Positions 1 to 6,873 of a DNA stretch of 8,230 bases are shown here, in pieces; within the stretch, counting starts at the first letter, position 1; each line of letters starts with the position of its first letter. The translations under genes and the position numbers were made by a program. Under the pieces are notes generated by a model, which was not told the DNA's origin, ran no database searches, and was given only the letters and a program-made list of their open reading frames with translations. The stretch covers positions 1 to 8,230 of the forward strand of contig JAPTVL010000153.1 of assembly GCA_028065725.1 (NCBI GenBank). Reading direction: 5' to 3'. This DNA is from Betaproteobacteria bacterium (lineage in GTDB: Bacteria; Pseudomonadota; Gammaproteobacteria; Burkholderiales; Rhodocyclaceae).

Positions 1-696
1 GGAGAGGAACACCTCGTGCGGGCCGAAATCCGCGCACTGCGACGCATAGTAGGCGTTCCACAGCAGGTTCTCGTGCGTCAGCATCACCCCCTTGGGCCGC
101 CCGGTGGTGCCCGACGTGTAGACGAGGCTTGCCAGCAGATCGGCTGACAGATGGCGCTCGGGGACCGGCGTGCCGGCTGCGTCGGCGAGCCAGTCGGCGG
201 CGACCGCGAAGCGCGCGCTCCAGTCGGCCAGCCCGTTTTCCGGCGCGACCAGGCTGACGATGCGCTGCAGGCTGTGTGCCGAGCCGGCGATTTCGGCCAG
301 CTTCCTGTGCTGGAATTTGCCTTCGACCAGCAGCAGCTTGGCGTCCGCATGGTCGAGGATGTAGGCGGCGTTGTCGGGTCGGTCATCCAGGTAGAGTGGC
401 ACCGTCACCAGGCCGAGGCCCAGCGCGGCCTGATCGAAGATCACCCACTCGACGCTGTTCTTCAGCATCACCGCAACACGGTCGCCCGGCGCCAGTCCCT
501 CTTTCGCCAGCGCGGCCTGCCAGCGCGCCACCTCGGCCGCCGCCTGCGCCCAGGTGAAGCTCACCCAGGTGCTGCGCGCCTCGTCGAACTGGCGGTAGGC
601 AACCTGGTCCGGCGTCACCGCGACGCGGGCGCGGAACAGGCCGCACAACGAGCCCAGCGAGTCGGGATGAAACGGGGTGGACGACGCAGCCGTCAT
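1..696 (-). CDS. AMP-dependent acyl-CoA synthetase (long-chain fatty acid type), N-terminal part
   Basis: This is the first 232 residues of an ANL-superfamily enzyme that would activate a carboxylic acid, probably a fatty acid, with ATP and CoA through an acyl-adenylate. The gene continues past the left edge. Residues 15-60 (LFRARVAVTPDQVAYRQFD, then W.SFTWAQ) match the usual start of such synthetases, and residues 71-102 (GDRVAVML to PLYLD) match the following core. The diagnostic phosphate-binding motif YTSGTTGRPKG lies at 193-203, followed by VMLTHEN. The ATG at 696 is preceded by no clear ribosome binding site; it overlaps in ATGA the end of a 16-codon open stretch (see findings). It lies 64 bases after the methyltransferase stop on the same strand and is probably co-transcribed. 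The adenylate-forming C-terminal motifs and the substrate-pocket residues are outside the window, so chain-length specificity cannot be judged. The family is sure, the substrate is not. Confidence 0.93.
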   Translation of the reverse strand, partial: MTAASSTPFHPDSLGSLCGLFRARVAVTPDQVAYRQFDEARSTWVSFTWAQAAAEVARWQAALAKEGLAPGDRVAVMLKNSVEWVIFDQAALGLGLVTVPLYLDDRPDNAAYILDHADAKLLLVEGKFQHRKLAEIAGSAHSLQRIVSLVAPENGLADWSARFAVAADWLADAAGTPVPERHLSADLLASLVYTSGTTGRPKGVMLTHENLLWNAYYASQCADFGPHEVFLS

Positions 697-760
697 ATCA
701 GGTCGGTAAAGTGCGCCAGCGCAGTAAACGCCGCATAGTCCACCGCAAAGCCCTGGCGGG

Positions 761-2008
761 TCAACTGGCGGGTTTGACCAGGACGGCAGCAAAAAAACCG
801 TCCGTTCCATGCACGGCGGGCGACAGCTTCAGCATGGGTCCGGTGTCGAGGTCGATCTTGTTCTGCGCCAGCAGTTCGTTTACCGGAAGCTGGGTGAAAC
901 CGCCTTCCGCCAGCAGGCCCTCGACGATGTCCTCGTTCTCTTCCGGCAGCAGGCTGCAGGTGGCATACACCAGGCGGCCGCCGGGTTTCAGCAGCTTCGC
1001 CGCCGCGCGCAGGATGGCGGTCTGCTTCAGCGTCAGTTCCGCCACCGACTCGGGCGACTGGCGGAATTTCAGGTCGGGGTTGCGGCGCAGCGTGCCGAGC
1101 CCCGAGCACGGCGCATCGACCAGCACGCGGTCGAGCTTGCCGGCCAGCCGCTTCACCCGCGTGTCGTTTTCCGACGCGATCAGTTGCGGCATCACGTTGG
1201 ACAAGCCCGAGCGCGCCAGGCGCGGCTTCAGGTTGGCGAGCCGCTTCTCCGCCACGTCGAACGCATACAGGCGCCCGGTCGACGCCATCATCGCGCCGAT
1301 GGCGAGCGTCTTGCCGCCGGCGCCGGCGCAGAAGTCGCACACCATCTCGCCGCGCCGCGCGCCGAGCAAGAGCGCCAGCAGCTGGCTGCCTTCGTCCTGC
1401 ACTTCCAGGCTGCCGTCGAGAAACAGCGGATGGCGGTTGATCGCCGGATGGTCCTTGAAGCGGAGGCCCCAGGGCGAATACGGCGTCGCCTCGACTGCCA
1501 ACCCTTCTGCCTGCAGCTGCGCCAGCACCGCATCCCGACCGACCTTGTGCGCGTTCACCCGCACGTCGAGCGGCGCCGGCTGCTGCAGCGCGCGGCCGAG
1601 CGCGAGGATCTCGGCGTCGCTCATCGTCTGCTGGAGTTTTTCGACCACCCAGTCGGGGAATTCGGCCGCCACCGCCAGCGACAGATCGTCCGTCCTGGCG
1701 CTGCGGATATGGTCGATGAGTTCGGGCTTGGCGAATTTTTCCAGCGTCGCACCGCTCATGCCGCGCGACTTGATCAGCCAGGCGACGATCAAGGTGCGCG
1801 GATTGGCTGCCGGCACCACGACCGACAGATAGCGGTAACGCCGCAGCACGCCGAACACGGCCTCGGCCACGAAGGCGCGGTCATGCGAGCCGAGCTTCTT
1901 GTGCTCGCGGAAGAAGGCCGACAGCACGGCGTCGGCCGGACGCTTGAAATCCAGCACCAGATCGAGTGCCTGGGTGGCGAATTGCAGCAGCGGGGGATTG
2001 AGTTCCAT
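761..2008 (-). CDS. RsmB/NOP-family RNA (cytosine-5) methyltransferase
   Basis: A 415-residue S-adenosylmethionine-dependent enzyme expected to methylate cytosine C5 in rRNA or tRNA. The SAM-binding motif I is DFCAGAGGKT at 225-234. Motif IV is DAPCSGLGT at 298-306, with Cys301, the cysteine that releases product in this family. Motif VI is ATCS at 349-352, with Cys351, the expected nucleophile. Residues 1-140 form a helical N-terminal part with a NusB-like or RsmF-like look. I chose the ATG at 2008 (MELNPPLLQF) because the frame stays open upstream to an ATG at 2104, but that would add 32 low-complexity residues overlapping the upstream gene by 47 bases. No good ribosome binding site precedes 2008 (the run is C-rich), so the start is not firm. 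It sits 49 bases after the 100-residue unknown gene. The classical rsmB is often next to fmt or def, which are absent, so this may be a paralogue with a different target base. Confidence 0.93.
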   Translation of the reverse strand: MELNPPLLQFATQALDLVLDFKRPADAVLSAFFREHKKLGSHDRAFVAEAVFGVLRRYRYLSVVVPAANPRTLIVAWLIKSRGMSGATLEKFAKPELIDHIRSARTDDLSLAVAAEFPDWVVEKLQQTMSDAEILALGRALQQPAPLDVRVNAHKVGRDAVLAQLQAEGLAVEATPYSPWGLRFKDHPAINRHPLFLDGSLEVQDEGSQLLALLLGARRGEMVCDFCAGAGGKTLAIGAMMASTGRLYAFDVAEKRLANLKPRLARSGLSNVMPQLIASENDTRVKRLAGKLDRVLVDAPCSGLGTLRRNPDLKFRQSPESVAELTLKQTAILRAAAKLLKPGGRLVYATCSLLPEENEDIVEGLLAEGGFTQLPVNELLAQNKIDLDTGPMLKLSPAVHGTDGFFAAVLVKPAS

Positions 2009-2057
2009 CGGGGGGGCAGGCAGGTTGGCAAGCGGCAGAAACAGTTCTGCCGGGGAC

Positions 2058-2360
2058 TTACTCGTCGTCGCCGAGTTCGGGATCCCAGCCCTTTTCGCGC
2101 GCACGATCCACCGCCATTTTGTACAGGGCGGTGTGGCGCTCGCGCAATTCGGGCGGCAGACGGCTGGGCAGGTTGCCGTATTTGTCCCACTCGGCCTCGA
2201 TCTTCTCGGTCAGCGCCTGCATCTGCCCCAGCTGCCAACCGGCACAGTCCTCTGCCTCGGGGATGAAGCCGAACAGCCAGCCGTCGAGCACGACGCGCGC
2301 CAGCATGGTGACGCCATGCTTGTCGTTATAAAAGCCGGCATAGGTCATTTTGTTGTTCAT
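2058..2360 (-). CDS. Conserved-looking 100-residue protein of unknown function
   Basis: I do not recognise this family. The protein begins MNNKMTYAGFYNDKHG and ends WDPELGDDE. It is acidic at the C-terminus, has no signal peptide or membrane segment, and looks like a compact cytoplasmic protein: aromatic and hydrophobic at 6-35 (YAGFYNDK, LDGWLFGFI), helical and charged at 41-90 (GWQLGQMQALTEKIEAEW, ERHTALYKMAVDRAREKGW). Its ATG overlaps the TGA of the upstream PsiE-family gene in ATGA (2360-2357), a sign of translational coupling. That overlap, the lack of a competing frame and normal base use support a real gene. A second ATG at codon 5 is possible. It is followed by the RNA methyltransferase gene 49 bases on. 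Nothing in the neighbourhood assigns it a job with confidence. Confidence 0.8.
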   Translation of the reverse strand: MNNKMTYAGFYNDKHGVTMLARVVLDGWLFGFIPEAEDCAGWQLGQMQALTEKIEAEWDKYGNLPSRLPPELRERHTALYKMAVDRAREKGWDPELGDDE

Positions 2361-2785
2361 GGCTGCGAATCTCTGTCTTTCAAACTTTCATCATAGGGAA
2401 AGCGCGTGTGGCCGTAGCGGATCACGAGCACCGCAATGGCCAGCAGCAGCATCGAGGCGGTCACGCCCAGCATGCGCCAGACGTCGAGGCTTTTCATATC
2501 GAGCACCAGGTAGCGCGCCAGCGCAACGATAGCAATGTAGATGGGAAAACGCACCGGCAACTGCCCGGACTGAAAATACACCCCGACCATGGCCAGAATT
2601 TCCAGGTACAGGAACAGCAACAGCAGATCGGCCAGCGTCACCGTTGCGGCACCGACCATGGTTCTCACTTCGGACACGCCCGCCACCAGGGTGGCCAGCG
2701 TGATGACGACGAGGCCGATGGCCTCGAACACCCCCAGCACATTGAGTGCCCGGCGCGAGAATTGGCGGTCTTTGGCAGGGTTCAT
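2357..2785 (-). CDS. PsiE-family (phosphate-starvation-inducible E) membrane protein
   Basis: A 142-residue inner-membrane protein of the PsiE family, whose biochemical role is unknown; E. coli psiE is induced by phosphate starvation. Four membrane helices are visible at about 15-36, 48-70, 79-95 and 104-123. The family signature is clear: YLEILAMVGVY at 60-70 and FPIYIAIVALARYLVLD at 80-96, with the polar segment FQSGQLPVR between them. The N-terminus (MNPAKDRQFSRR) is basic and should face the cytoplasm. The start at 2785 follows the family's usual short leader, though I see no strong ribosome binding site. No Pho box is evident in the 52 bases upstream, which separate it from the transporter gene on the same strand, so phosphate control is not supported here. 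Its stop overlaps the start of the next gene by four bases. I leave the gene symbol blank because only family membership is shown. Confidence 0.9.
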   Translation of the reverse strand: MNPAKDRQFSRRALNVLGVFEAIGLVVITLATLVAGVSEVRTMVGAATVTLADLLLLFLYLEILAMVGVYFQSGQLPVRFPIYIAIVALARYLVLDMKSLDVWRMLGVTASMLLLAIAVLVIRYGHTRFPYDESLKDRDSQP

Positions 2786-2837
2786 GGTGTCGACCGACGG
2801 GTGAGGCGCAAGGATACCATCGGGGGCGTGTCAGGTC

Positions 2838-3893
2838 TCATTTTGCACGGGCATGCACCAGCCATTCTCGCCAGATGGCCACCGACACCGCGAGCAGCAC
2901 CGGTCCAAGAAAAAGGCCGATCAGGCCGAATGCATTAAGGCCGCCGAGCACCCCCAGAAACACCAGCAAAAAAGGAATCCGCGTCGGCCCGCTGATGACG
3001 AGGGGGCGGATCAGGTTGTCGACCCAACTCACCACCAGCGCCCCCCACAGGAACAGCCCCAGCGCGGCCTGGGTTTCGCCATGTGCCAGCAGATTCAGCG
3101 ACAGTCCGATCCACACCACCGGTCCGACAAAGGGAATCAGCGACACCAGGGCGGTGATCACCCCCCACAACGCCGGCGCGGCAACGCCGGCTGCCCAGTA
3201 GCCCAGGCCGGCCAGCACGCCTTGCGCCAGCGCGGTGAGCACGATGCCGAACACCACGGCGCGCACCGTCACCCCAACCGCCTGGATGTAGCCGGGTGCC
3301 GCCTCGCCCAGCCAGCGCGTGGCCACCCTGCGAAATTGCGTGAGCACGCTGTCACCGTGGCGATACAGAAAGAACAGCGCGAAAACCGCCAGACCGAATT
3401 TTGCAATGTTGCGCCCAATGCCGCCCGCCAGCGCTCTCAAGCGGCTGGTGTCGGTCAGACCCAAGGCGTCGATCTGCGCACGAACCCACAGCGGGTCGGC
3501 CTGAACCCGCTGATATTGCGCGACGATCCATTCTCCGCCCGGCCAGGCGCGCACCCCGGGAGGCAGCGGCGGCAGTCCCTCGACCGAGAGCCGCTTGAGG
3601 GTCGCCGAGGCCACCGCCACGTCGCCCACCAGCGTGAACAACACCCACACCAGGGGCAACAGAAGCGTCGCCGCCACCCCCAGCGTCATCAACAATGCGG
3701 CGAAATTGTCGCGGCCGGGCAGGCGACGGCTCAGCCATTGGTGCAGCGGCCAGGTCACGTAGGCGAGTATCCCTGCCCAGGCCAGCGCGGCGAGAAAAGG
3801 CGACAGCACCCAGAAAGTCAGGCCGAAAATGAAGACCAGGAAGGCAAACGCCGCCACCCGGCGCGCTAGGGGAGAGTCAATGTTGATAGGCAT
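2838..3893 (-). CDS. AI-2E / UPF0118 (PerM-like) family transporter
   Basis: A 351-residue polytopic inner-membrane protein of the AI-2E transporter family (TqsA, PerM, YdiK relatives). Family marks are the paired N-terminal helices at about 11-48, a third near 65-90, a soluble stretch at about 91-160, and the C-terminal block. That block contains SLIPFVGPVVW at 251-261, DNLIRPLVISG at 292-302 and GLIGLFLGPVLLAV at 323-336. Length is typical. The substrate cannot be read from sequence: TqsA exports autoinducer-2, but most relatives have other or unknown roles, and some have been reported as Na+(Li+)/H+ antiporters. The ATG at 3893 has only a weak upstream purine run. It lies 65 bases after the TerC-family stop and 52 bases before the PsiE-family gene, all on one strand, so read-through from the htpX side is plausible. 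No gene for AI-2 synthesis is present in the window. Confidence 0.92.
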   Translation of the reverse strand: MPINIDSPLARRVAAFAFLVFIFGLTFWVLSPFLAALAWAGILAYVTWPLHQWLSRRLPGRDNFAALLMTLGVAATLLLPLVWVLFTLVGDVAVASATLKRLSVEGLPPLPPGVRAWPGGEWIVAQYQRVQADPLWVRAQIDALGLTDTSRLRALAGGIGRNIAKFGLAVFALFFLYRHGDSVLTQFRRVATRWLGEAAPGYIQAVGVTVRAVVFGIVLTALAQGVLAGLGYWAAGVAAPALWGVITALVSLIPFVGPVVWIGLSLNLLAHGETQAALGLFLWGALVVSWVDNLIRPLVISGPTRIPFLLVFLGVLGGLNAFGLIGLFLGPVLLAVSVAIWREWLVHARAK

Positions 3894-3958
3894 GGCCCGA
3901 GTCCCGGCAAGGCAGGGCCGCAGCTCCGGCGAACCACCCCGGACCCTGGAGCCCCGCT

Positions 3959-4927
3959 TCAGTCAGAGGCGGCTTGTTCACGCGTCACCCACAGGCTGGC
4001 GAACATGAAAGTGGCAATGATAAGACCGACAATACCCAGCGACAGCCCCACCGGGATCTTGTAGAAATCGACGATCAGCATCTTGGTGCCGACGAACACC
4101 AGCACCATGGCCAGCCCGTATCTCAGCAGATGGAAGCGTTCGGCCATGCCGGCCAGCATGAAATACATCGCGCGCAGGCCGAGGATGGCAAAAATGTTCG
4201 AGGTGAACACGATGAAGGGATCGGTGGTGATGGCGAAGATCGCCGGGATCGAATCGACCGCAAAGATCAGGTCGGACAGCTCGATCATGATCAGCACCAG
4301 GAACAGCGGCGTGAACGTGCGCACGCCGTTTTCCATCACCCAGAACTTTTCTCCGCGATAGTCCGGGGTCAGGCGCATGTGGCGCTTGATCCAGTTGAGC
4401 AGCGGGTTCTTGCCAAGGTCCGGCTCGACCTCGGCGAACATCAGCATCTTGACGCCGGTGACGACCAGGAAGGCGCCGAACAGATACAGAATCCAGTGGA
4501 ACTCCTGCACCAGCCAGGCGCCCGCCAGAATCATGATGGCGCGCATCACGATCGCGCCGATCACGCCGTAGATCAGCACGCGCCGCTGATACTCCGCCGG
4601 CACGGCGAAGAAGCTGAAGATCATCAGGAAGACGAAGATGTTGTCGACCGCGAGCGATTTCTCGATCAAATAGCCGGTCAGGAACTCCATCGCCTTGACG
4701 TCGGCGACTTCGCTTCCGTAAGCCCCCTTCAAATACCACCACAACCCGAGGTTGAACAGCATCGCGAGCGCGAACCACACGAAGGACCACGCCGCCGCCT
4801 CCTTGAAGCCGACCTTGTGCGCCTTGTTGCCGCCGACCAGGAACAGGTCGACGGCCAGCATCACCAGCACGAAGCCGACGAACGCCGCCCACATCCAGGG
4901 CTCGCCGATATGCAGGGCAGCGTCCAT
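3959..4927 (-). CDS. TerC/Alx-family integral membrane protein
   Basis: A 322-residue membrane protein of the TerC family, which includes tellurite-resistance TerC, E. coli Alx and other proteins linked to manganese export and alkaline pH. About nine hydrophobic segments are visible. The two hallmark acidic membrane motifs are present: EKSLAVDN at 89-96 and ELSDLIFAVDSIPA at 216-229, whose Glu and Asp residues are thought to bind metal. NIFAILGLRAMYF at 244-256 is also typical. The cytoplasmic loop at about 165-203 and the length fit the Alx type rather than short TerC. Start choice is supported by a good ribosome binding site, GAGGA at 4937-4933, five bases before the ATG. It follows htpX by 24 bases, so the two are very probably an operon. 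I see no ter-cluster partners (terZABDEF), and the gap is too short for the yybP-ykoY manganese riboswitch that controls alx in E. coli. Confidence 0.94.
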   Translation of the reverse strand: MDAALHIGEPWMWAAFVGFVLVMLAVDLFLVGGNKAHKVGFKEAAAWSFVWFALAMLFNLGLWWYLKGAYGSEVADVKAMEFLTGYLIEKSLAVDNIFVFLMIFSFFAVPAEYQRRVLIYGVIGAIVMRAIMILAGAWLVQEFHWILYLFGAFLVVTGVKMLMFAEVEPDLGKNPLLNWIKRHMRLTPDYRGEKFWVMENGVRTFTPLFLVLIMIELSDLIFAVDSIPAIFAITTDPFIVFTSNIFAILGLRAMYFMLAGMAERFHLLRYGLAMVLVFVGTKMLIVDFYKIPVGLSLGIVGLIIATFMFASLWVTREQAASD

Positions 4928-4951
4928 GTTCGTCCTCGGATCGGGTGAAGG

Positions 4952-5827
4952 TTACTGCACCGCGCGCAGCGCAGCGATGCGCTCTTCCAGCGGCGGGTGC
5001 GTCATGAACAAACGCTTGAGGCCGCTGGCGCCGCCGCCGGCGATGCCGAACGCCGCCATCTTGTCGGGCAGCGGATGCGGATGCAGGCTCGCGAGGCGTT
5101 CCAGCGCAGCGATCATCGCGCCCTTGCCGGCCAGACTTGCACCGCCGCGGTCGGCGCGGAACTCGCGCTGGCGCGAGAACCACATGACGATGATCGAGGC
5201 GAGGATGCCGAGCACCAGTTCGGCGACGATCATGGTGACGAAGAACGCCGGGCCGTGGCCGTTCTCGTTCTTGAACACAACGCGATCGACGGTGTGGCCG
5301 ATCACGCGCGACAGGAACATCACGAAGGTGTTGACCACGCCCTGGATCAGCGCCAGCGTCACCATATCGCCGTTGGCGACGTGGGCGACTTCGTGGCCGA
5401 TCACCGCCTCGGCCTCCTGCCGCGTCATGGTGTTCAGGAGACCCGCCGACACCGCGACCAACGCGTTGTTCTTGTTCATGCCGGTGGCGAACGCGTTGAC
5501 CTCGGGCGAAGGGAAGATCCCGACTTCGGGCATGCCGATGCCGGCGTCAGTTGCGTATTTCTTCACGGTCTCGACCAGCCAGAACTCGGTCGAATTCGAC
5601 GGTGTCTCGATCACCTGCACGCCCATCGATTTCTTCGCCATCCACTTGGAAATGGCGAGCGAAATCAGCGAACCGCCAAAACCCATCACTGCGGCAAAAA
5701 TCAGCAGCGAGGTGAGGTTCAGGCCCTGCGCAGTGAGGTAGGGCTCGACGCCCAGAATGCGCATGGTGATCGACAGCACCAGCACGATGGCAAAGTTGGT
5801 GGCAAGGAACAGAACAATGCGTTTCAT
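4952..5827 (-). CDS. htpX: Protease HtpX (M48 membrane zinc metalloprotease)
   Basis: A 291-residue inner-membrane endopeptidase that degrades misfolded membrane proteins and overlaps with FtsH in quality control. Two N-terminal helices (about 4-24 and 38-60) precede the catalytic domain. The zinc site is HEVAH at 145-149 (His145, Glu146, His149), and Glu222 in SRQREFRAD is the expected third ligand, at the same position as in E. coli HtpX. Other marks are PEVNAFATG at 108-116 and the C-terminal [12 protein letters not shown] at 276-287. Two more helices lie at about 155-175 and 195-216. The start is supported by GGAG at 5837-5834, six bases before the ATG, and by the family's short MKRIVLF N-terminus. 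It is the first gene of the minus-strand run and is divergent from nhaR across an AT-rich region full of inverted repeats. I see no convincing sigma-32 or Cpx site. Confidence 0.97.
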   Translation of the reverse strand: MKRIVLFLATNFAIVLVLSITMRILGVEPYLTAQGLNLTSLLIFAAVMGFGGSLISLAISKWMAKKSMGVQVIETPSNSTEFWLVETVKKYATDAGIGMPEVGIFPSPEVNAFATGMNKNNALVAVSAGLLNTMTRQEAEAVIGHEVAHVANGDMVTLALIQGVVNTFVMFLSRVIGHTVDRVVFKNENGHGPAFFVTMIVAELVLGILASIIVMWFSRQREFRADRGGASLAGKGAMIAALERLASLHPHPLPDKMAAFGIAGGGASGLKRLFMTHPPLEERIAALRAVQ

Positions 5828-5852
5828 GATGTTCTCCAGGATGAAGGGGAAA

Positions 5853-5871
5853 GCCTATTTAATGAATAGGC
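5853..5871 (-). promoter_or_regulatory. Perfect inverted repeat in the htpX leader
   Basis: GCCTATTTAATGAATAGGC is a 7-base perfect stem with a 5-base loop. It sits 26 bases before the htpX start codon and upstream of its ribosome binding site. It could be a protein binding site, or a small hairpin in the 5' untranslated RNA if transcription starts further upstream. There is no T-run after it in the htpX direction, so it is not a terminator for that strand. Role inferred only. Confidence 0.45.
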
Positions 5872-5903
5872 AACAGGATACTGACAGGCTATAAACAATA
5901 AAA

Positions 5904-5940
5904 TTCGATTTTTATACTGCTATTGTTCGATTTTATCGAA
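5904..5940. promoter_or_regulatory. Candidate NhaR/LysR-type operator cluster
   Basis: TTCGATTTTATCGAA at 5926-5940 is a perfect palindrome (6-base arms, 3-base centre), and its inner 13 bases TCGATTTTATCGA fit the LysR-family T-N11-A rule. A second half site, TTCGATTTTTAT, begins at 5904, exactly 22 bases (about two helical turns) before the first. A further inverted pair, AACAATA (5894-5900) and TATTGTT (5921-5927), frames the region. The cluster lies between divergent htpX and nhaR, and its right edge is 13 bases before the nhaR ATG. That is where LysR proteins normally bind to repress themselves and control a divergent gene. Binding by NhaR is inferred. Confidence 0.5.
5918..5926 (+). promoter_or_regulatory. 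Possible extended -10 promoter for nhaR
   Basis: TGCTATTGT fits an extended -10 element (TGn followed by a hexamer matching TATAAT at four of six bases). A competing -10, TATACT, lies at 5913-5918. Neither has a recognisable -35 box at the right distance. Starting here, transcription would begin near 5933, inside the palindrome at 5926-5940, which would suit self-repression. Weak call. Confidence 0.25.
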
Positions 5941-5953
5941 TCAGTTATGCGTC

Positions 5954-6859
5954 ATGCTCAACTACAAGCACCTGCATTACTTCCGCACCGTCGCCAAATC
6001 CGGCGCCATCAACCGCGCGGCCGAGAAACTGCACCTGACGCCGCAGACACTGTCTGGCCAGATCAGCATACTGGAAGACCGGTTGGGGGTCGCGCTGTTC
6101 CGTCGCAGCGGGCGCCGGCTCGAACTGACCGACGCCGGCCGCACTGCGCTGACCTACGCCGACGAGATCTTCCACGTCGGCGCCGAACTCGAGGAAGCGC
6201 TGCAAAACCGTGCCGGCGCGCGCGTCCACCCGTTCCGCGTCGGCATCGCCGACGTGGTTCCGAAGGCGATCGCCTACCAGTTGCTGGCGCCCGCGCTCAC
6301 GCTGGCCGAGCCGGTCAAGCTGGTGTGCACGGAAGACCGGCTGGAGCAGCTGGCCGCCGATCTCGCCGTCCACCGGCTCGACATGGTGCTGGCCGACCGG
6401 CCGCTGCCGTCCAGCATGGACATCAAGGGCTACAGTCATCCGCTGGGTGAGTGCGGCATCGCCTTTCTGGCCGCGCCGGCGATCAGCGGCACGCTGGGTC
6501 CGGACTTTCCCGCCAATCTTCACTGCTCGCCACTGCTGATCCCGGGCGCGGACAGCGCGCTGCAGGCACCCCTGTTGCGCTGGCTGGAACGCTGTGGCAT
6601 CCAGCCCGTCATCGTCGGCGAATTCGACGACAGCGCGCTGATGAGCGCCTTCGGCCAGGCCGGCGCGGGGGTGTTCCCGGTACCGCTCACGACGGCGCAG
6701 GACGTGATGCGGCAATACGAGGTGGTCGAACTGGGGCGGACGCTGGATATCCGCGAACGCTTTTTCGCCATTTCGGTGGAGCGGCGCCTGAGTCATCCGG
6801 CGGTTGTGGCGGTCAGCGCGGCGGCGCGGCTACGCTTTCAGCAAAAGCCCCCGGATTGA
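5954..6859 (+). CDS. nhaR: LysR-family transcriptional activator, NhaR type
   Basis: A 301-residue LysR-type regulator that most resembles E. coli NhaR, the Na+- and alkaline-responsive activator of nhaA and a few stress genes. The N-terminal helix-turn-helix is at about 18-37 (AINRAAEKLHLTPQTLSGQI), after the NhaR-like start NYKHLHYF. NhaR-like marks in the effector domain are HRLDMVLADRP at 140-150, GECGIAF at 165-171, LLIPG at 194-198, GEFDDSALMSAFG at 222-234 and HPAV at 281-284. Length matches. The ATG at 5954 gives the family N-terminus; an ATG seven bases earlier is out of frame. No ribosome binding site is visible, and the operator-like palindrome ends 13 bases upstream. No nhaA or nhaB antiporter gene is adjacent; the divergent neighbours are htpX and a TerC/Alx-family gene, which become the natural candidate targets. 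The gene converges on the PIN gene with only 14 bases between stops and no terminator visible. Confidence 0.9.
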   Translation: MLNYKHLHYFRTVAKSGAINRAAEKLHLTPQTLSGQISILEDRLGVALFRRSGRRLELTDAGRTALTYADEIFHVGAELEEALQNRAGARVHPFRVGIADVVPKAIAYQLLAPALTLAEPVKLVCTEDRLEQLAADLAVHRLDMVLADRPLPSSMDIKGYSHPLGECGIAFLAAPAISGTLGPDFPANLHCSPLLIPGADSALQAPLLRWLERCGIQPVIVGEFDDSALMSAFGQAGAGVFPVPLTTAQDVMRQYEVVELGRTLDIRERFFAISVERRLSHPAVVAVSAAARLRFQQKPPD

Positions 6860-6873
6860 CGCCAACAGCATGT

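Noticed and set aside
2006..2104. Methyltransferase start at the upstream ATG (2104)
   Set aside because: It would overlap the preceding gene by 47 bases and adds a segment with no family resemblance; the ATG at 2008 gives a normal N-terminus.
809..2266. A 485-codon open frame on the plus strand
   Set aside because: It lies antisense to the RNA methyltransferase, is rich in Arg, Gln and His as expected for a shadow in GC-rich DNA, and shows no recognisable domain.
3923..3952. Inverted repeat GCTCC / GGAGC between the TerC-family and AI-2E-family genes, as a terminator
   Set aside because: The stem is only five bases with a 20-base interior and no T-run follows in either direction.
2853..4948. 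Long plus-strand open frames (338 and 324 codons) opposite the transporter and TerC-family genes
   Set aside because: Their His, Gln, Arg and Asp-rich composition is typical of antisense reading of membrane-protein genes; the minus-strand frames carry clear family motifs.
4928..4951. A yybP-ykoY manganese riboswitch before the TerC/Alx-family gene
   Set aside because: Only 24 bases separate it from htpX, far too short for that RNA.
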